Assembly: GCA_033675545.1 (NCBI GenBank)
Contig: JAWDGP010007375.1
Coordinates: 113,501 to 177,500, forward strand
DNA: 64,000 nucleotides
Source: Elysia crispata
Lineage: Eukaryota; Mollusca; Gastropoda; Plakobranchidae
Direction of reading: 5' to 3'
The translations under genes were made by a program, and so were the position numbers. This document shows positions 47,701 to 60,062 of the stretch, piece by piece. Under the pieces are notes generated by a model. That model made no database searches, was not told the origin of the DNA, and worked only from the letters and a program-made list of their open reading frames with translations. Each line of letters opens with the position of its first letter. The first letter of the stretch is position 1.

Positions 47701-50121
47701 AAAAAAAAGTATGCACATGTTTTCAAGGCGTGTTAATTTGCCAAATTAACATTTCTAATATTAATCGTTATGAAGGGTTTTTTATGTTTTGAAATACAAC
47801 TTAAAAAAAAATATTAAAAATCCAGCAAAATTGGTGGATCCATAAATTTTACTTTACTTACTATTTTGAATTGCAAGCATGGCCTGGATGGGTCTGAAAA
47901 ACATCATACCAACCATCATGATAGGAAAGATGGAGATGGAAGAGCCAGCCATCCACATGATAAACATGTTCATGGGGATCTGTTTGATGGGACCCAATGC
48001 AATATCCCAAGATCTCTGAAACGGTTATCAAACAAAATTGTAAACTATGATAAGTTGCAAATGATTTGGAGAAAAACAAATTACATTTTGACCTATTGTC
48101 TACTCAGAGGTTCACCTATGTCACATCTTATTGAACACATGAATCTGGGATCCATTTCTTTAAAAAGAAATGTGTAGAAATCTATATAAGTCTAAGTCCC
48201 AAGAAGCTTGTATTGAAAATTAGAAACCAGAATTGGTAAGCTAGTTGTGCAGTTTAAAAGAAAATTGATGGAGCAAAAAAAAAATCAAAACATCTATCTT
48301 AATACTTATAAGTGTCAAGGTGTTTTGAGAATTTTTTTAATCCTCCAACAATGTACACAAGCAATGCCAGTAGCCAGATTTTACCGACAATTAGAGATTT
48401 TGTTACTCACAAATTTAGCCATCCTTAGACAAAAAATGATAAATACTAACAAATAAGGCCGTGAACTTGAAATGTAAAAAAGTAAGTGGGAATGCAAGAT
48501 GAGTTCCCTTTAGGAATATTTAAAATGGAGTCCAGATATTTGATTTGCTGATCTAGATCACAGATCTATGCCTGTCTTCCACATTTAAAGCCAGAAGCTT
48601 GATTTTTTTTTGTTTGAACCTAAAGTCTACATCTAGAAGTATATTTTTTTTTAGCTTGTTCAATGCTATCAATTCCAAAATTTAAACAAAGTTTAACAAA
48701 TCTAGCACTAGATTGCACTTGAACAACTCAGTCTATTATATTTATTTGTATTTTTTGTACAAACTTCAGTAAAAAGCCTGATTGATTTTAATTCTTAAGA
48801 GGCAATCAAGCAAAAATACCTTTATTATGAGGGTTGGGTCTGCATCTCTTATTTTGTCTGGTACAATGGTTGCATCCACAAATCCAACTGGAGTAGGAAG
48901 ATTTTCTGCTGAAGAAACTATGGCACGATCATTTCTTCCCCTGAAATGAGGTTTCAAAACAAATCTATAATTAGTCATATTTCAATGTAAATAGCTAAGC
49001 TTTTACTTTTTACTTTTAAAAGTAATTGGGTCTAACTAAAACTACATACACCAATTTAATTTTAGAAAGGATTGTAATGATAGTAGTTCATGGATGAGGT
49101 ACTATGACTCTTTATGCACTCCAATCTACACTAGAACATGTGGTCAAGCTCGCCTACAATTCAAAACGACGTCACAATCCTACCAATCATAGACATCCAG
49201 CAAACCTAACCACTGCAAACACAAGCAAACCTAACCACCGCAAACACAAGCTAATCCCTTAAACTTAGTTAAAATAAAGACACCAGTTACCAAAATTATT
49301 GTATCAGTAATTAATATTTCCATAAATGAGCCAACAAATTAGGCCTATATAGATCCAACCAATGGATATTATTGCAGTTATTGGCCCATCTCACTCTCTA
49401 AGCTTTTTTAACTTATAATTTTCTTTCTGTATTTGATATGCTGAACAGGAATATGAAGGTTTTATCACAAATAAATACTTTTCACGACATAAGCCTTTTT
49501 TGTGTTTTTCCCAGTTCTAATTTGTCGAAAAACATTCAATTGCGAAGCCTAAAGTGAGTTGGGCCGATATAGATCTGCAAATTTACCAAACCAAGTGCAG
49601 AACAACCGATTATAAATAAAATTGAAACTTTTGTGCCTTTAGTTCTTCCAAATGTAACAGCTGATCCAGAAAGAGTTCCTTTCTTTAAAGTAGGCCTACG
49701 GACTAATTTACACACCACAGAGGGCTTCGTTTGATCGGAAACATAGAAAAAGATTGGGCTTGGTTTTTGCTTGGAGTTACACAAAGAAGAAAATTTATTT
49801 TATTTCAGCTCTGTCTCTTATCTAACTTAATCCCCAATCAAACGAAGCCCTCTTTGATGTGTAAATTAGTCCGTACCTAAAAGGAACTCTTTCCGCTGAT
49901 CCAATGGTGACTGATATAAATTTCTCAGTAACAGTGAGTTTCATTATATTAAACAGGTTATCTTGAATGGATGTCAAAATAGACCCTAGTTATTATTTCA
50001 TAAAAACAGCGTGAGCAATTCATATTTTTTTCTTTAAATTGTTAAGTTGTGTGAAGACCTCTAGGCCCTACCTTCCAGATCCAACAAAATCGATAGTCCA
50101 TTTATGGCGACGTTTGGACAT
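44727..50121 (-). CDS. EMC4: EMC4, ER membrane protein complex subunit 4 (5 coding exons)
   Basis: Exons in transcript order are 50072-50121, 48820-48940, 47862-48015, 47350-47507 and 44727-44762, all on the minus strand. They total 519 nt, giving 172 residues plus TAG; the human protein is about 183. The protein is a multi-pass subunit of the ER membrane complex, which inserts tail-anchored and multi-pass membrane proteins. Family hallmarks in order are the start [33 protein letters not shown], the block [20 protein letters not shown], the hydrophobic stretch [40 protein letters not shown] and the tail [11 protein letters not shown]. Phases between exons are 2, 0, 1 and 0. The final exon is only 12 codons long and lies 2.6 kb from exon 4; without it, reading through the donor would add VSKSWF and stop. 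Confidence 0.96.
46312..46428 (-). other. Coding-like segment in EMC4 intron 4, possible alternative last exon
   Basis: After a T-run and AG, 38 codons are open to a TAA at 46312-46314 on the minus strand. The translation [20 protein letters not shown], continuing with [13 protein letters not shown], looks like real protein rather than AT-rich noise. Its frame is phase 0, so it could be joined to EMC4 exon 4 in place of the 12-codon conserved exon. I do not recognise the sequence. It could also be a gene relic or a chance frame. Confidence 0.25.
49201..49250. repeat. Tandem duplication of a 25-bp unit
   Basis: Two adjacent copies of a 25-bp sequence beginning CAAACCTAACCAC, differing at one base, lie in EMC4 intron 1. 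Confidence 0.75.
49669..49894. mobile_element. Foldback/MITE-type element with 9-bp flanking duplication
   Basis: Two arms of about 70 bp (49669-49738 and 49833-49894) are inverted copies sharing GGACTAATTTACACA, AGAGGGCTTCGTTTGAT and AAAGAGTTCC, separated by about 95 bp. The left arm has about 10 extra bases near 49681-49695. Directly outside both arms is the same 9-mer GCTGATCCA (49660-49668 and 49895-49903), in direct orientation, as expected of a target-site duplication. No coding sequence is present, so it would be non-autonomous. A 9-bp duplication is typical of Mutator-like elements, but the superfamily is inference. It lies in EMC4 intron 1. Confidence 0.7.
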
Positions 50122-51042
50122 TTTTGTCGATGTTACAACAATTATCAATTATCCAGAATATCCAATAAAGACTAGACGCTTGGACAATGATATTGGCTGT
50201 ACAAAAAGAAAATTAAAGATGGATCTTGAGTTAATGAAGATACAGATTACATTCACATTGCAACGTTAACAGCTTTTCCAATGCACATCAGATCTCCATG
50301 TTGTTATTGAATTGTACCGGATATGCCAGTTAAATGTTCGAACTTTTGCCTAAGGTGAGATAACAGAGTACTAACCTATGCCCATTTATCGTATATTACT
50401 CTGATGGTGAGACTGCTACATGTAAACTAAAAAAATAATAATACTCATAGCTTCATAATATAGGTTTCTTTTTCCATAAAATAATTATCCTGGAGCAACT
50501 TCCGAACATAAAAATATAAAATAAAATATTATCGAATCATCTTTAACTACAGTGGCGTATCATATATCAATAGAAAAATTCACACTAGAGGAATCATTAG
50601 GCCTCAATAAGTGAACAAAAGTTTGAAAAAATATCGGTCTAGACTTATAATTAAAAGAAATGAAAGAAAAGAATTATTTTTATTATTATTTAAATAATAG
50701 AATCCGGCAAAAATACAATTAGACTTTCTACTGCGTTCTTTGCCAGATCATCATTCTTTTTTCGTTGGAATCATTCTGATGACGTACCTGACCTTTATGC
50801 TCTATCATGATCTTTGACCTTCTCCAGTTCAATATTTACATGCATTATTATAGATCCATCTCCATGCCTAAATAAACTCCTTTCTCGATCTAACATTTTT
50901 GAGTTATTGTTTTTTTTTTTTTCTAGTATTGATCTAATTTAGATCAAATGGAAAAGTGATCAGCTAAAGGGAAGTGAATAGTAATAACCTGTACAAGCCT
51001 GTAGACCTTTTATCCTCAACACGCATAGATTATCTAGTCGGA
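50122..51042. promoter_or_regulatory. Shared upstream region between EMC4 and the NIPSNAP-like gene
   Basis: The start codons of the two divergent genes are 921 bp apart, so their promoters must lie here or in very short untranslated exons. I see no clear TATA box, CpG cluster or known core element; the sequence is AT-rich with a T-run near 50910. The call rests on gene layout only. Confidence 0.45.
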
Positions 51043-51286
51043 ATGTGCACCAAGTTGTTAACTCCATTCACTTACGCTTTCATACGAGGACATGCATCGA
51101 ATGTGAGACCTAACTTTACCTGTTTAAAGCAGCGGGTAGGTTTTATTGCACAGAGAGGGTTGAATAAATTAGGTAAATGCATATAATTCGAAGCAGGGTG
51201 CAAAGAGACACCTGAAATAAAAATGAAAGATTTAGGCCTATAATTGGAAATCAATCTCATAGCATTCTCTGTTTATTTGGCATGAT

Positions 51287-51289
<3 letters not shown>

Positions 51290-51317
<28 letters not shown>
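51290..51317. repeat. Poly(T) run
   Basis: About 28 T residues in intron 1 of the NIPSNAP-like gene. It could be the tail of a minus-strand retroelement, but no element body was recognised beside it. Confidence 0.9.
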
Positions 51318-51322
<5 letters not shown>

Positions 51323-53169
51323 GAGTTTCGCATGATCTCCAATGTCGTATATAACAGTAGTTTTGCAGCTGAAACATATGAACGCTTCTCTATCTCAGAT
51401 CTGTTCTAATAAAAATAATAAACAAGGTCTTGAAAGATTCTACAACTATTATTATTATTATTTTTTAAACTGTCATAAATTCCTTACAATTTGTATACGA
51501 GTTAATGTTGGCACTTGTCAGATTATATCATTATATGCAATGTGTCATAAAAACTAAAAAGTCAAATTTTTGTTGCAGAAGCTGCATACTACAGAAACAT
51601 CATCTCCATCTCTCTATGAATTGCGAAGCTATCAAACTGAACCTAAAGATTTAAGGCTCTTGTTGATCTTTTCAGTGATCACATAGACAAACGCACATAT
51701 ATTACTCAAAGCTCATTGGGTTTTGGACAGCAGAGATTGGGGATGCTCTTTGGCAAGTTGTTCATTTATGGGAATATGGTAAGTTATTACATACATAAAT
51801 TTTTTATAAACTTTACAACATATTGCAAATTTAAACAGTTGAAATCCTTGTGATCTTTGCTTTAAAACAACCATTTTTCTCACTGTGTCAAGTATTGTGA
51901 TGAAAATTTTGCTTTGAATGTTGCTTGTTAATATATATAAAAAGCTTACATAAGATCAAAGATGTGCCTAATTGATGGTGTTTTCAATTTGAACCTAAAT
52001 TTTTTCTATAAACCTGGAGGTTCAATGAAGACAATTTTTTTCTGCCCTCAGCCAATCTACAAGAACGAGCTGGTGTCAGGAAAGCTTTAGCCCAGGATAA
52101 AGCCTGGGCTTCTGAGTTTTTGAGCCAGGCTATGCCCAAGATGAAACTGATGAAAAACCATTTAGTGATGCCTGCTCCTACTACTAAGCTTGATTTAAAC
52201 TTTGCAAATGATGCCAATGGTAATTATTATTTAAGTGCTAGTAGAAACTTATGAAAAGTAGTCAAATTTGAAATAATATGTGATTTTTATCAAAGAAGCC
52301 TGATTTTTAAATGGCTAGTTCACTTATTTTATTGAAACTCAAGGGCCTGCAATAATCTTTATGGTTTTGAGCAGGTAATTTGAAGGTGAATAATTTGTTA
52401 AAACAATAATTATTGTAATTGCTACCAAGACATTATAGTCTTCAAAGAAATGTGTATGATTCTACAGAATATTACACGTTTTCAAATGAATTCCCCATTT
52501 AGGGAAAAGGCAAATAGCTATCTTATTGCCAATTAGTGTCCTAAGGAGATGCAACAAATTCAAATTTTCATGTATTAGTTAATTTAAGGCTCAATTAAGT
52601 GCTAGACAAAAAAAAAATGGTTGCAAGAGCTAACGTGGGTTATTTAAGCTTAGAAATATTACATTTTGCCACCATTCGTTCATAATTGTGGTTTGTAGTT
52701 CTTCTAAGCTATCAGTGTTTGATATATGATATACAATTGTGTTCTCCAACCTAAACTTGTTAAAAATTTCCAATAAAACAAAATTAAATGGATTAAAAAT
52801 TCAAATATTTTATACGTGGAACTGTTTTAACTGAACATCAGCAGTTCATCTTCAACTGACGACACTGTATATTTGCCCCCGTAGGTTCAATGGAAGTGAT
52901 GACTCTTTTCAATGGTCATTCATTCTAATGTTTGCATTTTATAAACATTTGAAATTTCAGATTATAGCAGTTAGTTAGTCTTGGGGCCACATCTTTTCAT
53001 TTCAACTGTGACATACTTGATAAAAACTTATGAAAGATTTGAATTGGTATTTAAGGTGTTGTAGGAGGTCTATAAATATGTATCAAATTAATAACTCATA
53101 AAATTTAATGGGATGATTATGTTCCATTCTAAGATCAGCAGAAATTGTAATTATCAATTTTCTAAACTT

Positions 53170-54985
53170 CAAGATCCTTAGCATACCGTTGATATGATGA
53201 AGGGCATGAAAAAACATGGCTCAACAAAAGCTATTTGAGCTTAAAAGCCAAACATGTCTATGGAAAAAGACCATGGAAGATTGACAACAACAATACAAGA
53301 CCTGGAGGGATGCCTGCAAGAATGGAAGCCTGTGAACAATGGACTGGTGAGTGCAATGCTGAAAGAAAAGCACACAATTCATTCTTCTAGTGCTACATAC
53401 AAACATCAGTAGTGATGAAAACACAAAGGACTCCTATAATAACCTGAAGACAGAAACAGACAGCAACCAACATGACCTCTTAAATAAGATATTTTCATGT
53501 TAAGGTGAAACTTGAAGACACTGACTGCAATGAAAGTCATGGAAAAATTATTGAGCCAAGAAGCAAGATACACTATTAAAATTCTACATCAAGAACAACA
53601 TGATGATTTATGCGACGCTCTTCTTATATTGTGACAATCACAAGGTGGCTTGAAATTCGATCAATGGAAGAGAGAGAAACCAGATTGATCAACGAAATCT
53701 GGAGATGATTTCTTTGAATATAAAGACAGGACAAAGTTATCATAATCTTTTTTTTAAAGCATTGAATTCCAGCGACTGAAAGATATGGGAGTCAAATTGC
53801 CTCTGTGGATGAACTGAGAAGCATGTTTGAAAATTTACAACATATGAGGAAAGGGCAAAAGGAGAACAAGGTGGACACATGATGAGTACAGATTTCTATG
53901 CTGTACAAGGGTAGCAAAGTGAAATTGGGATACAACTCACAAGAAGAGAAAAATAGATAATTATTGGATTTTGCAAGAAATATTGGAAGTCATCATGGAG
54001 GGATGACAGAGAGAAGAAAGGTATGAAGGGATCTACAAAGATTCCCACAGAATGTGAAAAAGTCTTACTGGCCACAAGGAGAAAGAAGTAATGGGCTTGG
54101 TCGAGGCTGAGGCATGAGAGAAGTTTGTGTAGAGTACAGGGAACACAATAAGGACAAGCATGAAAAACTAATGACACAGAAGATATCCCGGAAATACTTA
54201 ACCATCCTTCACCCGAGGAGACAAAATACATTATTGAGTCTGATGACCTGCTATTCATATCCTCACGTGTTGAAAATCACTGCATAAAACGCAATAGTGC
54301 ATAATAATTAAAAGCAAATCTTTGACTAGCAAGGGCCTTTCTAGAGCCACCTTTTAAAGTATTTGAGAGGGAGAGAATGTAATATGTGACTGGATGATGG
54401 GTGTAATAAAGATTTCCTGAACAACTGGAGAGAGATTACCCTATTGTCACTCAATGAGAAGATCATCACCAGGGGATTGACAGGTGCTTTTGACAAGGCA
54501 CTCAAGAATGAACATTGGGCTTAATTTATTGAGAATGTGCTGATCTGATCTTTTTGCTCTGCAAATCAGGCAAATCACACAAGGACTTTCCATACTTCAA
54601 AAAGACCGTTGACAGAGTACACAGAGACTAGACAGATTTGAAGAATCTTATAACATTCTGGCATACCATCAAAACTTGTGCAGTTAATAAAAGCTGTTAC
54701 AACTGTTTCAGATGAATAGGAGGATCTAGCAGTACCCTATTTAATATTTAAGTCCAATGTTCCACAGAGTTGTGTGATCTTAGCTGTTCTCTCCAACTTG
54801 GCCATGGACCCAGTCATGAAGATGACAACAAAAATCAAAAGGTTTTTGTGGGACTCTCTTCTCAAAGTTTCATAACTTGATTTCAACAAAGCTGTGGCAT
54901 GCCCATAGACGGACATACAACAAATCTTCGAAAAATAGTTAGAACTAAGAATTAACGCCAAAGCAGAGGCAATGAACTTAGCTCT
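53170..54985 (+). mobile_element. Decayed non-LTR retrotransposon (LINE) with reverse-transcriptase remnants
   Basis: Fragments of a LINE polymerase are readable in shifting frames with several stops. A pre-RT linker is near 54180-54270 (ILNHPSPEETKYIIESDD). RT motifs begin at about 54390 (NNWREITLLSLNEKIITR, then GAFDKALKNEHW). A degraded KAFDSVHRD-type motif lies near 54600, followed by SGIPSKLVQLIKAV, a decayed RQGC motif at 54760-54780 and NLAMDPVMKMTT. A last trace of the RT C-terminal side (LELRINAKAEAMNLA) lies near 54940-54985. The 53170-54180 part is assigned by position only. The pattern fits RTE- or jockey-like elements common in invertebrates; the family is not certain. It sits in intron 3 of the NIPSNAP-like gene. 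Confidence 0.75.
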
Positions 54986-57547
54986 TAAACTATTTAATTT
55001 TTTTTTCTTGTTATTGTTAGATTTCCCCCCCTTTAATACCTTATGTTTATTTACTCTGTTAATTATTAACAATAAACAGACTCACACAAACATTATACAT
55101 GTATATCAATGTGCAGGTAATTGATTTCTTTATTTAGAGTGATTCTTAGGTATTTGTAATTAATTAAAATAATTAATCTTTAGCTGGTCTTGAGAAAAGA
55201 AAAAGATTTTTTTTAACTAATTATTTTTATTTTGTTCAAAGCTGTGTATGTGCTTCAGACTGTGCAGGATGCAGACAAATTTACAAGCATGTCTAAGTCT
55301 GCTACAGGGGATGAGAAGTTGATTGGCCGATTTATCACTCTTTTGGGCTCGGGAAATACTGGTAAATCTCAGTCTTAACTCTATAATGTCCAAAAATATA
55401 AATGTTATATCAGGCACATGTAAAAAAAAGTTAGGTTGATTTTTGACTTCTCAAGAGGGTCTAGGCAATCTTTGTCTGAATCACTTTATAAGCTTCAAAT
55501 AGTGAAAAGTTGAGAAAAAATGTGATTTTATTACCTAACATGAAAAGATTTTTACATTTTAGGTAATAATATAATATTGTGATTTTTAATTTTTTATGTT
55601 TATATTAATGAAGATAGATTTAATAATTACACCATTATACTTAGATTTGATAATGTGACTGTTTTAGTTATCTTGTAGAACAGATTTTATTTTTGCAGTC
55701 ATACCTACATTTATAAGTATGTATGGGTATGTGTATGAGAATTATAAAGAAATGCATTGTATGTTCTTAGCATAGTTTGATTATAAAATAGTATTATGAT
55801 CTCTATATATTCTACAATAATATTGATGTTTTATAAAATTAAACCATGTTTATTGCATTGGGACTTCTGGAGGGAAGTTAAGAAAAATTAAGTTTTTGGT
55901 GGTTATAAAAAATAACTTAAAAAGATGATGATAATATTAATACATGTACTTAGGTTTTTTTATCAAAGATTATCTTTCATTTCATAGAAATGCTTGAATT
56001 TCCTTTCACATCTTTATCTAGAATTTCGGCTCTAGCGTTACTTGAATCTAAATTCAGTCAGTGAGGAATGTTTGCACAGAGCCAGAGGTCAGTATGAATA
56101 ATGAGTAGTACATGATGATAAAACCATAATAATAACCCTCATAATGATGATATAATAAAAATAGAAATAATAATAATAGTAATAATAATATTTATAGTAA
56201 TAATAGTAATTATAAAATATTAATGATTTAGACAATTGCCAACATCAATTTAAAGTCATAAGATATTAGAAAATAAAATAAAAGCATGTATTTTTGGAAT
56301 CCTCTTTATTCTGGCTTAGTCAGAGGGATTCTAACACTATCAAAAGTGAAACATCTACTGGGATTAGCAGAAATAAAAAAAGAGACCACTTTTTCCTTTG
56401 AAAAAAGGAAAGGAACAAGAAATTTAGGTTTATATAGTAAAAGAAGAAAAGTTTGCCACACAGTGTCAAAATATGTCTGTTTAATTTTAGCTGCAGGCAA
56501 TTTTCTGTGCTTAATTATTTTTGCTGTTTCCCAACCTCAAAATTTAATGTATACAGCTGATATGTAAAGCATGTATGTAAATAAAAACTTAAAAAGGTAG
56601 CTATGTCTTTATGTTTTATATATGCCAGATTGTTAGTTTTGGAAATTATTTAAGAAACAGGACAAAAATGTTTTTAATAATGTTAAATAATTATATGCTG
56701 GATTTTGACTGGAGTCAGTTATCACCAAAATAAAACATCTTCTTATAGTGACCTATGTAATAATACCATCATAATGCATGAAATGATGACAAGAATTTTT
56801 TTTCAATTTTCTCCTTTTCCTACAGAGTACCCAAGCTCTATACTCCTCTACCCTACAGTTTTTTCGCCTGTCAAATAAACAGCTTAATAAACTAAACACA
56901 TTTGGCATACATTCAAGACATATTAGTTTTTGATTTTATAGACAGACTTTACATTCACTAAAGCTGTCATTAAAATGTCTTAGATAATTTGTAAAGAACA
57001 AAAAGATGAAAATAATGAACTCTATGCAGATTAATGGTGAGTTTTTCTCCACTATCATTCAGAAACCAAAGTTTATGTTTGCTTCTCTGTTTTGATTGTT
57101 TTTTTACAATCTCCTTTTCCTTGTTCAACAGTTCATTTTGAAATTAAGAGATACTGCCCATATTTGAGGTATACTTTTTGTGAAATTATCTAAACTTTCA
57201 TTCTATAACCATATAGAACCATGATATTTATACTACTTACTGTTGATATTAAGAATAATTTTTATTCTATATTATTTACCCTGTTTAAATAAATCAATTG
57301 CCTGTTTTATTATACTGTGATGCACTCATTTTAGAATAAAACCCAGATGAATAGAATATATTTTTTTAATTTCATATATTCCATGAAATAATGGACATTC
57401 TGCACTATTTTAATATTTTAAGCTACTATATTGTAAAAAGAGAAGAATCTGCTTTTGACTTTAAATTTCACCGAGAAAAAAAAACCACTGGTTGGTTTTA
57501 GATTGTGCTGTATGAAATTGTTTTGCACAATGTTAGGAAAGAAAACT

Positions 57548-57579
57548 TTAAAATATATATATATAATTATATTTATGTA

Positions 57580-57619
<40 letters not shown>

Positions 57620-57730
57620 TATATATCTATATATAAACACCTTCTTTTAAGCTTCTTCTAATCTCATCCTAATTGTATATTTCATGACATGCATAAGTTA
57701 TGATTTTAGCACTGTAAGCGGAATTAATCG

Positions 57731-57797
<67 letters not shown>
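57548..57797. repeat. Two (AT)n arrays
   Basis: AT repeats occupy about 57548-57633 (imperfect, with CTATATATA palindromes) and 57733-57797 (nearly pure), separated by about 100 bp of unique sequence. Confidence 0.95.
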
Positions 57798-57802
<5 letters not shown>

Positions 57803-59193
57803 TCATAGAAGTTTCAAGAATAATCTTCTTATTTAAATATGGCTGTGAATTTAAAGAAAAGAAATTTTATGAGAAGTTTACTATATGAAGGTGTTTTCTA
57901 AGAGTTTTTTTATGCCAGGATTGCAAACGATTTTATAACATCTAGTCCTGTTTTTAGATTTTGTAATAACTTTACAAATTTTTACAATTACAGAATCTTC
58001 TTTTTCTAGTCTTAATATTGTGGCTCAAGTTTTAAAACCTTTTGAAATTTTTACATCTTGCACAAATTATTTTTAATTTACGCAAATTTAAATGGTTCTG
58101 ATGAATTGTATTACATGTATTGTTCAATATGCATTTTTAATCTTTTTTTTTTTATAGAGATTTTCAAAAACAAAGAAAAAACTACCAGTCATCTCATCTA
58201 GAGGCAACATTTTTCATTCTTTTTTAAAGTTAACAATCATAAAATTTACACTTGTTCAAAAAGATTTGGCACTGCACTATGCATGTATAAGTTTATGTAT
58301 GAGTGAACTCTTTCAAGATCAAGAAGTGAGGCTAGTCAGCACAATTGTCTCATCCACAGGTCCTAACAAGTTGGATGTGGAAAATTTAAGTTTGCATCAA
58401 AAGCAATCTTCTCCTCATTGAGTCTTTTGAAACTCTTAGATGCATATTTCTTGCAGCCTGATGAAATTATAATAATATCCAATACAATCAAGGTGGAATG
58501 TTAGGGAATCTAATTCCTCCCTTTTCTTTTACTATGAGACAGAGGGCTTTCAAATCTGTGCAGAAAATTAAAAAAAGCTGCCAGCAGCTACAAATATCAT
58601 ATATATATACACTTTTTTTGTTTCTTAAAAAGTGCCTTTTTTCCAAACTGTGACTCTTTATCCTAATTAATCCAGGTTTCGTTTGACTAAAGAGGACTTA
58701 AAATGATTTAGGATCTAAATGGATTTAGAAATTAGAGCCAAGGTCATTTAATACAAAAATTAAATAGACTCCCACGTCAAGAACTCTACTTAGAGGTTTT
58801 TTTTTTTTTTTAAATGAGCAATTGCAGTGGTGAGCCAAAACCATTAATGTGTTGACCTTACCTCCAATGCTAAGAGGAGTGATTAGTGATGGCTTCATGC
58901 AAGAGTCTGAGAGAGACTTAGATTATAACAATTTAGAACTACATTAAAGATTGAAAGTTTTGTTTGCTGTTGAGGTCTCATATTGCCGATCTTTCACTTT
59001 TGCATATTTACAAAATTATTGTATTTGTAGTGTTATATTCTAACTGTGCTGTAGTGAAATTTTACACAACGAAATAAACTTTACTCCCACCTCATCTCAC
59101 GACTTGTATAACAGTGTTTGTACATATGTCTTGGATTTTAAAAGGATTTTTTTTAATTTAAAAGATGCCATAATTAAATAATTATTCGCATCT

Positions 59194-59278
59194 ACTACTG
59201 CTTCTGCTGCTGCTGCTACTACTATTATTACTACTGCTGCTGCTGCTCCTTCTGCTGCTGCTACTACTGCTGCTGCTG

Positions 59279-59350
<72 letters not shown>

Positions 59351-59473
59351 TTGTAACTACTACTACTTCTGTAACTGCTAATGCTGCTGCTGCTGCTGCT
59401 GCTGCTACTACTACTACTACTAGTACTACTACTACTACAACTGCTACTACTACAACTGCTACTACTACAACTG

Positions 59474-59516
<43 letters not shown>

Positions 59517-59518
59517 TG

Positions 59519-59574
<56 letters not shown>

Positions 59575-59587
59575 ACTACTACAACTG

Positions 59588-59637
<50 letters not shown>

Positions 59638-59644
59638 GCTGCTG

Positions 59645-59676
<32 letters not shown>

Positions 59677-59677
59677 G

Positions 59678-59709
<32 letters not shown>

Positions 59710-59767
59710 GCCACTACTACTACTACTACTACTGCCACTACTACTGCCACTACTACTGCCACTACTA

Positions 59768-59819
<52 letters not shown>

Positions 59820-59834
59820 CACTACTACTACTAC
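59194..59834. repeat. (ACT)n/(GCT)n trinucleotide array, about 640 bp
   Basis: Blocks of ACT triplets alternate with blocks of GCT triplets and scattered ACA and GCC variants. The longest GCT block is at about 59517-59574. Frames reading poly-Leu, poly-Val or poly-Ala here are artefacts. A related 37-bp CTG block lies at 60026-60062. Confidence 0.98.
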
Positions 59835-60023
59835 TCTAGCGTATTGGTACAAGCTAATATTCTCTTTGAATGGCAAGGCGATGGGTGCCGAAGCATCTAT
59901 AAATCGATGGTTCTAATACTACCAATTCAAGCATTTTCGGTCATTTTCACTTAAAAGCCTTACCCTAGTAACTGTTGAGCACTACCTAAAATTCTAGCTG
60001 TTTTAATTCTAATTACTTCTAGC

Positions 60024-60025
<2 letters not shown>

Positions 60026-60062
<37 letters not shown>
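60026..60062. repeat. (CTG)n microsatellite
   Basis: About 12 CTG units, 190 bp after the ACT/GCT array. Confidence 0.95.

Larger units (their letters stand above)
51043..56878 (+). pseudogene. NIPSNAP3-like mitochondrial protein gene, apparently disabled
   Basis: NIPSNAP proteins are mitochondrial proteins of two dimeric alpha-beta-barrel-like repeats; NIPSNAP1/2 act in mitophagy signalling. Exons are 51043-51135, 51579-51778, 52052-52219, 55242-55361, 56022-56087 and 56826-56878. Exon 1 is a basic, acid-free leader (MCTKLLTPFTYAFIRGHASN), as expected for mitochondrial import. Family marks follow: LYELRSYQTEP, GFWTAEIGDALWQVVHLWEY, ERAGVRKALAQDKAW, and the terminal ILLYPTVFSPVK before TAA. 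Damage: one base is missing near 51654 and one near 51716, so exon 2 is two bases short. A TAG at 56033-56035 replaces the Trp of the conserved LWRY motif. About 17 residues normally preceding the C-terminal motif are not found. Introns are kept, so this is not a processed copy. Assembly errors could explain the frame losses but less easily the stop. Confidence 0.8.

Noticed and set aside
51579..51778. Programmed frameshifting in the NIPSNAP-like exon 2
   Set aside because: Two shifts in the same direction within 65 bases, a separate nonsense codon and a missing segment fit decay or read errors better than a regulated mechanism; no slippery site is present.
53896..54258. 120-codon minus-strand frame
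   Set aside because: It lies antisense to the decayed LINE and shows no similarity of its own.
56286..56567. 93-codon frame between the last two NIPSNAP-like exons
   Set aside because: I checked it for the missing NIPSNAP C-terminal segment; the translation does not resemble the family.
59097..59876. Poly-Val/Ala (259 codons) and poly-Leu frames
   Set aside because: They are translations of the ACT/GCT triplet array with no flanking domain.
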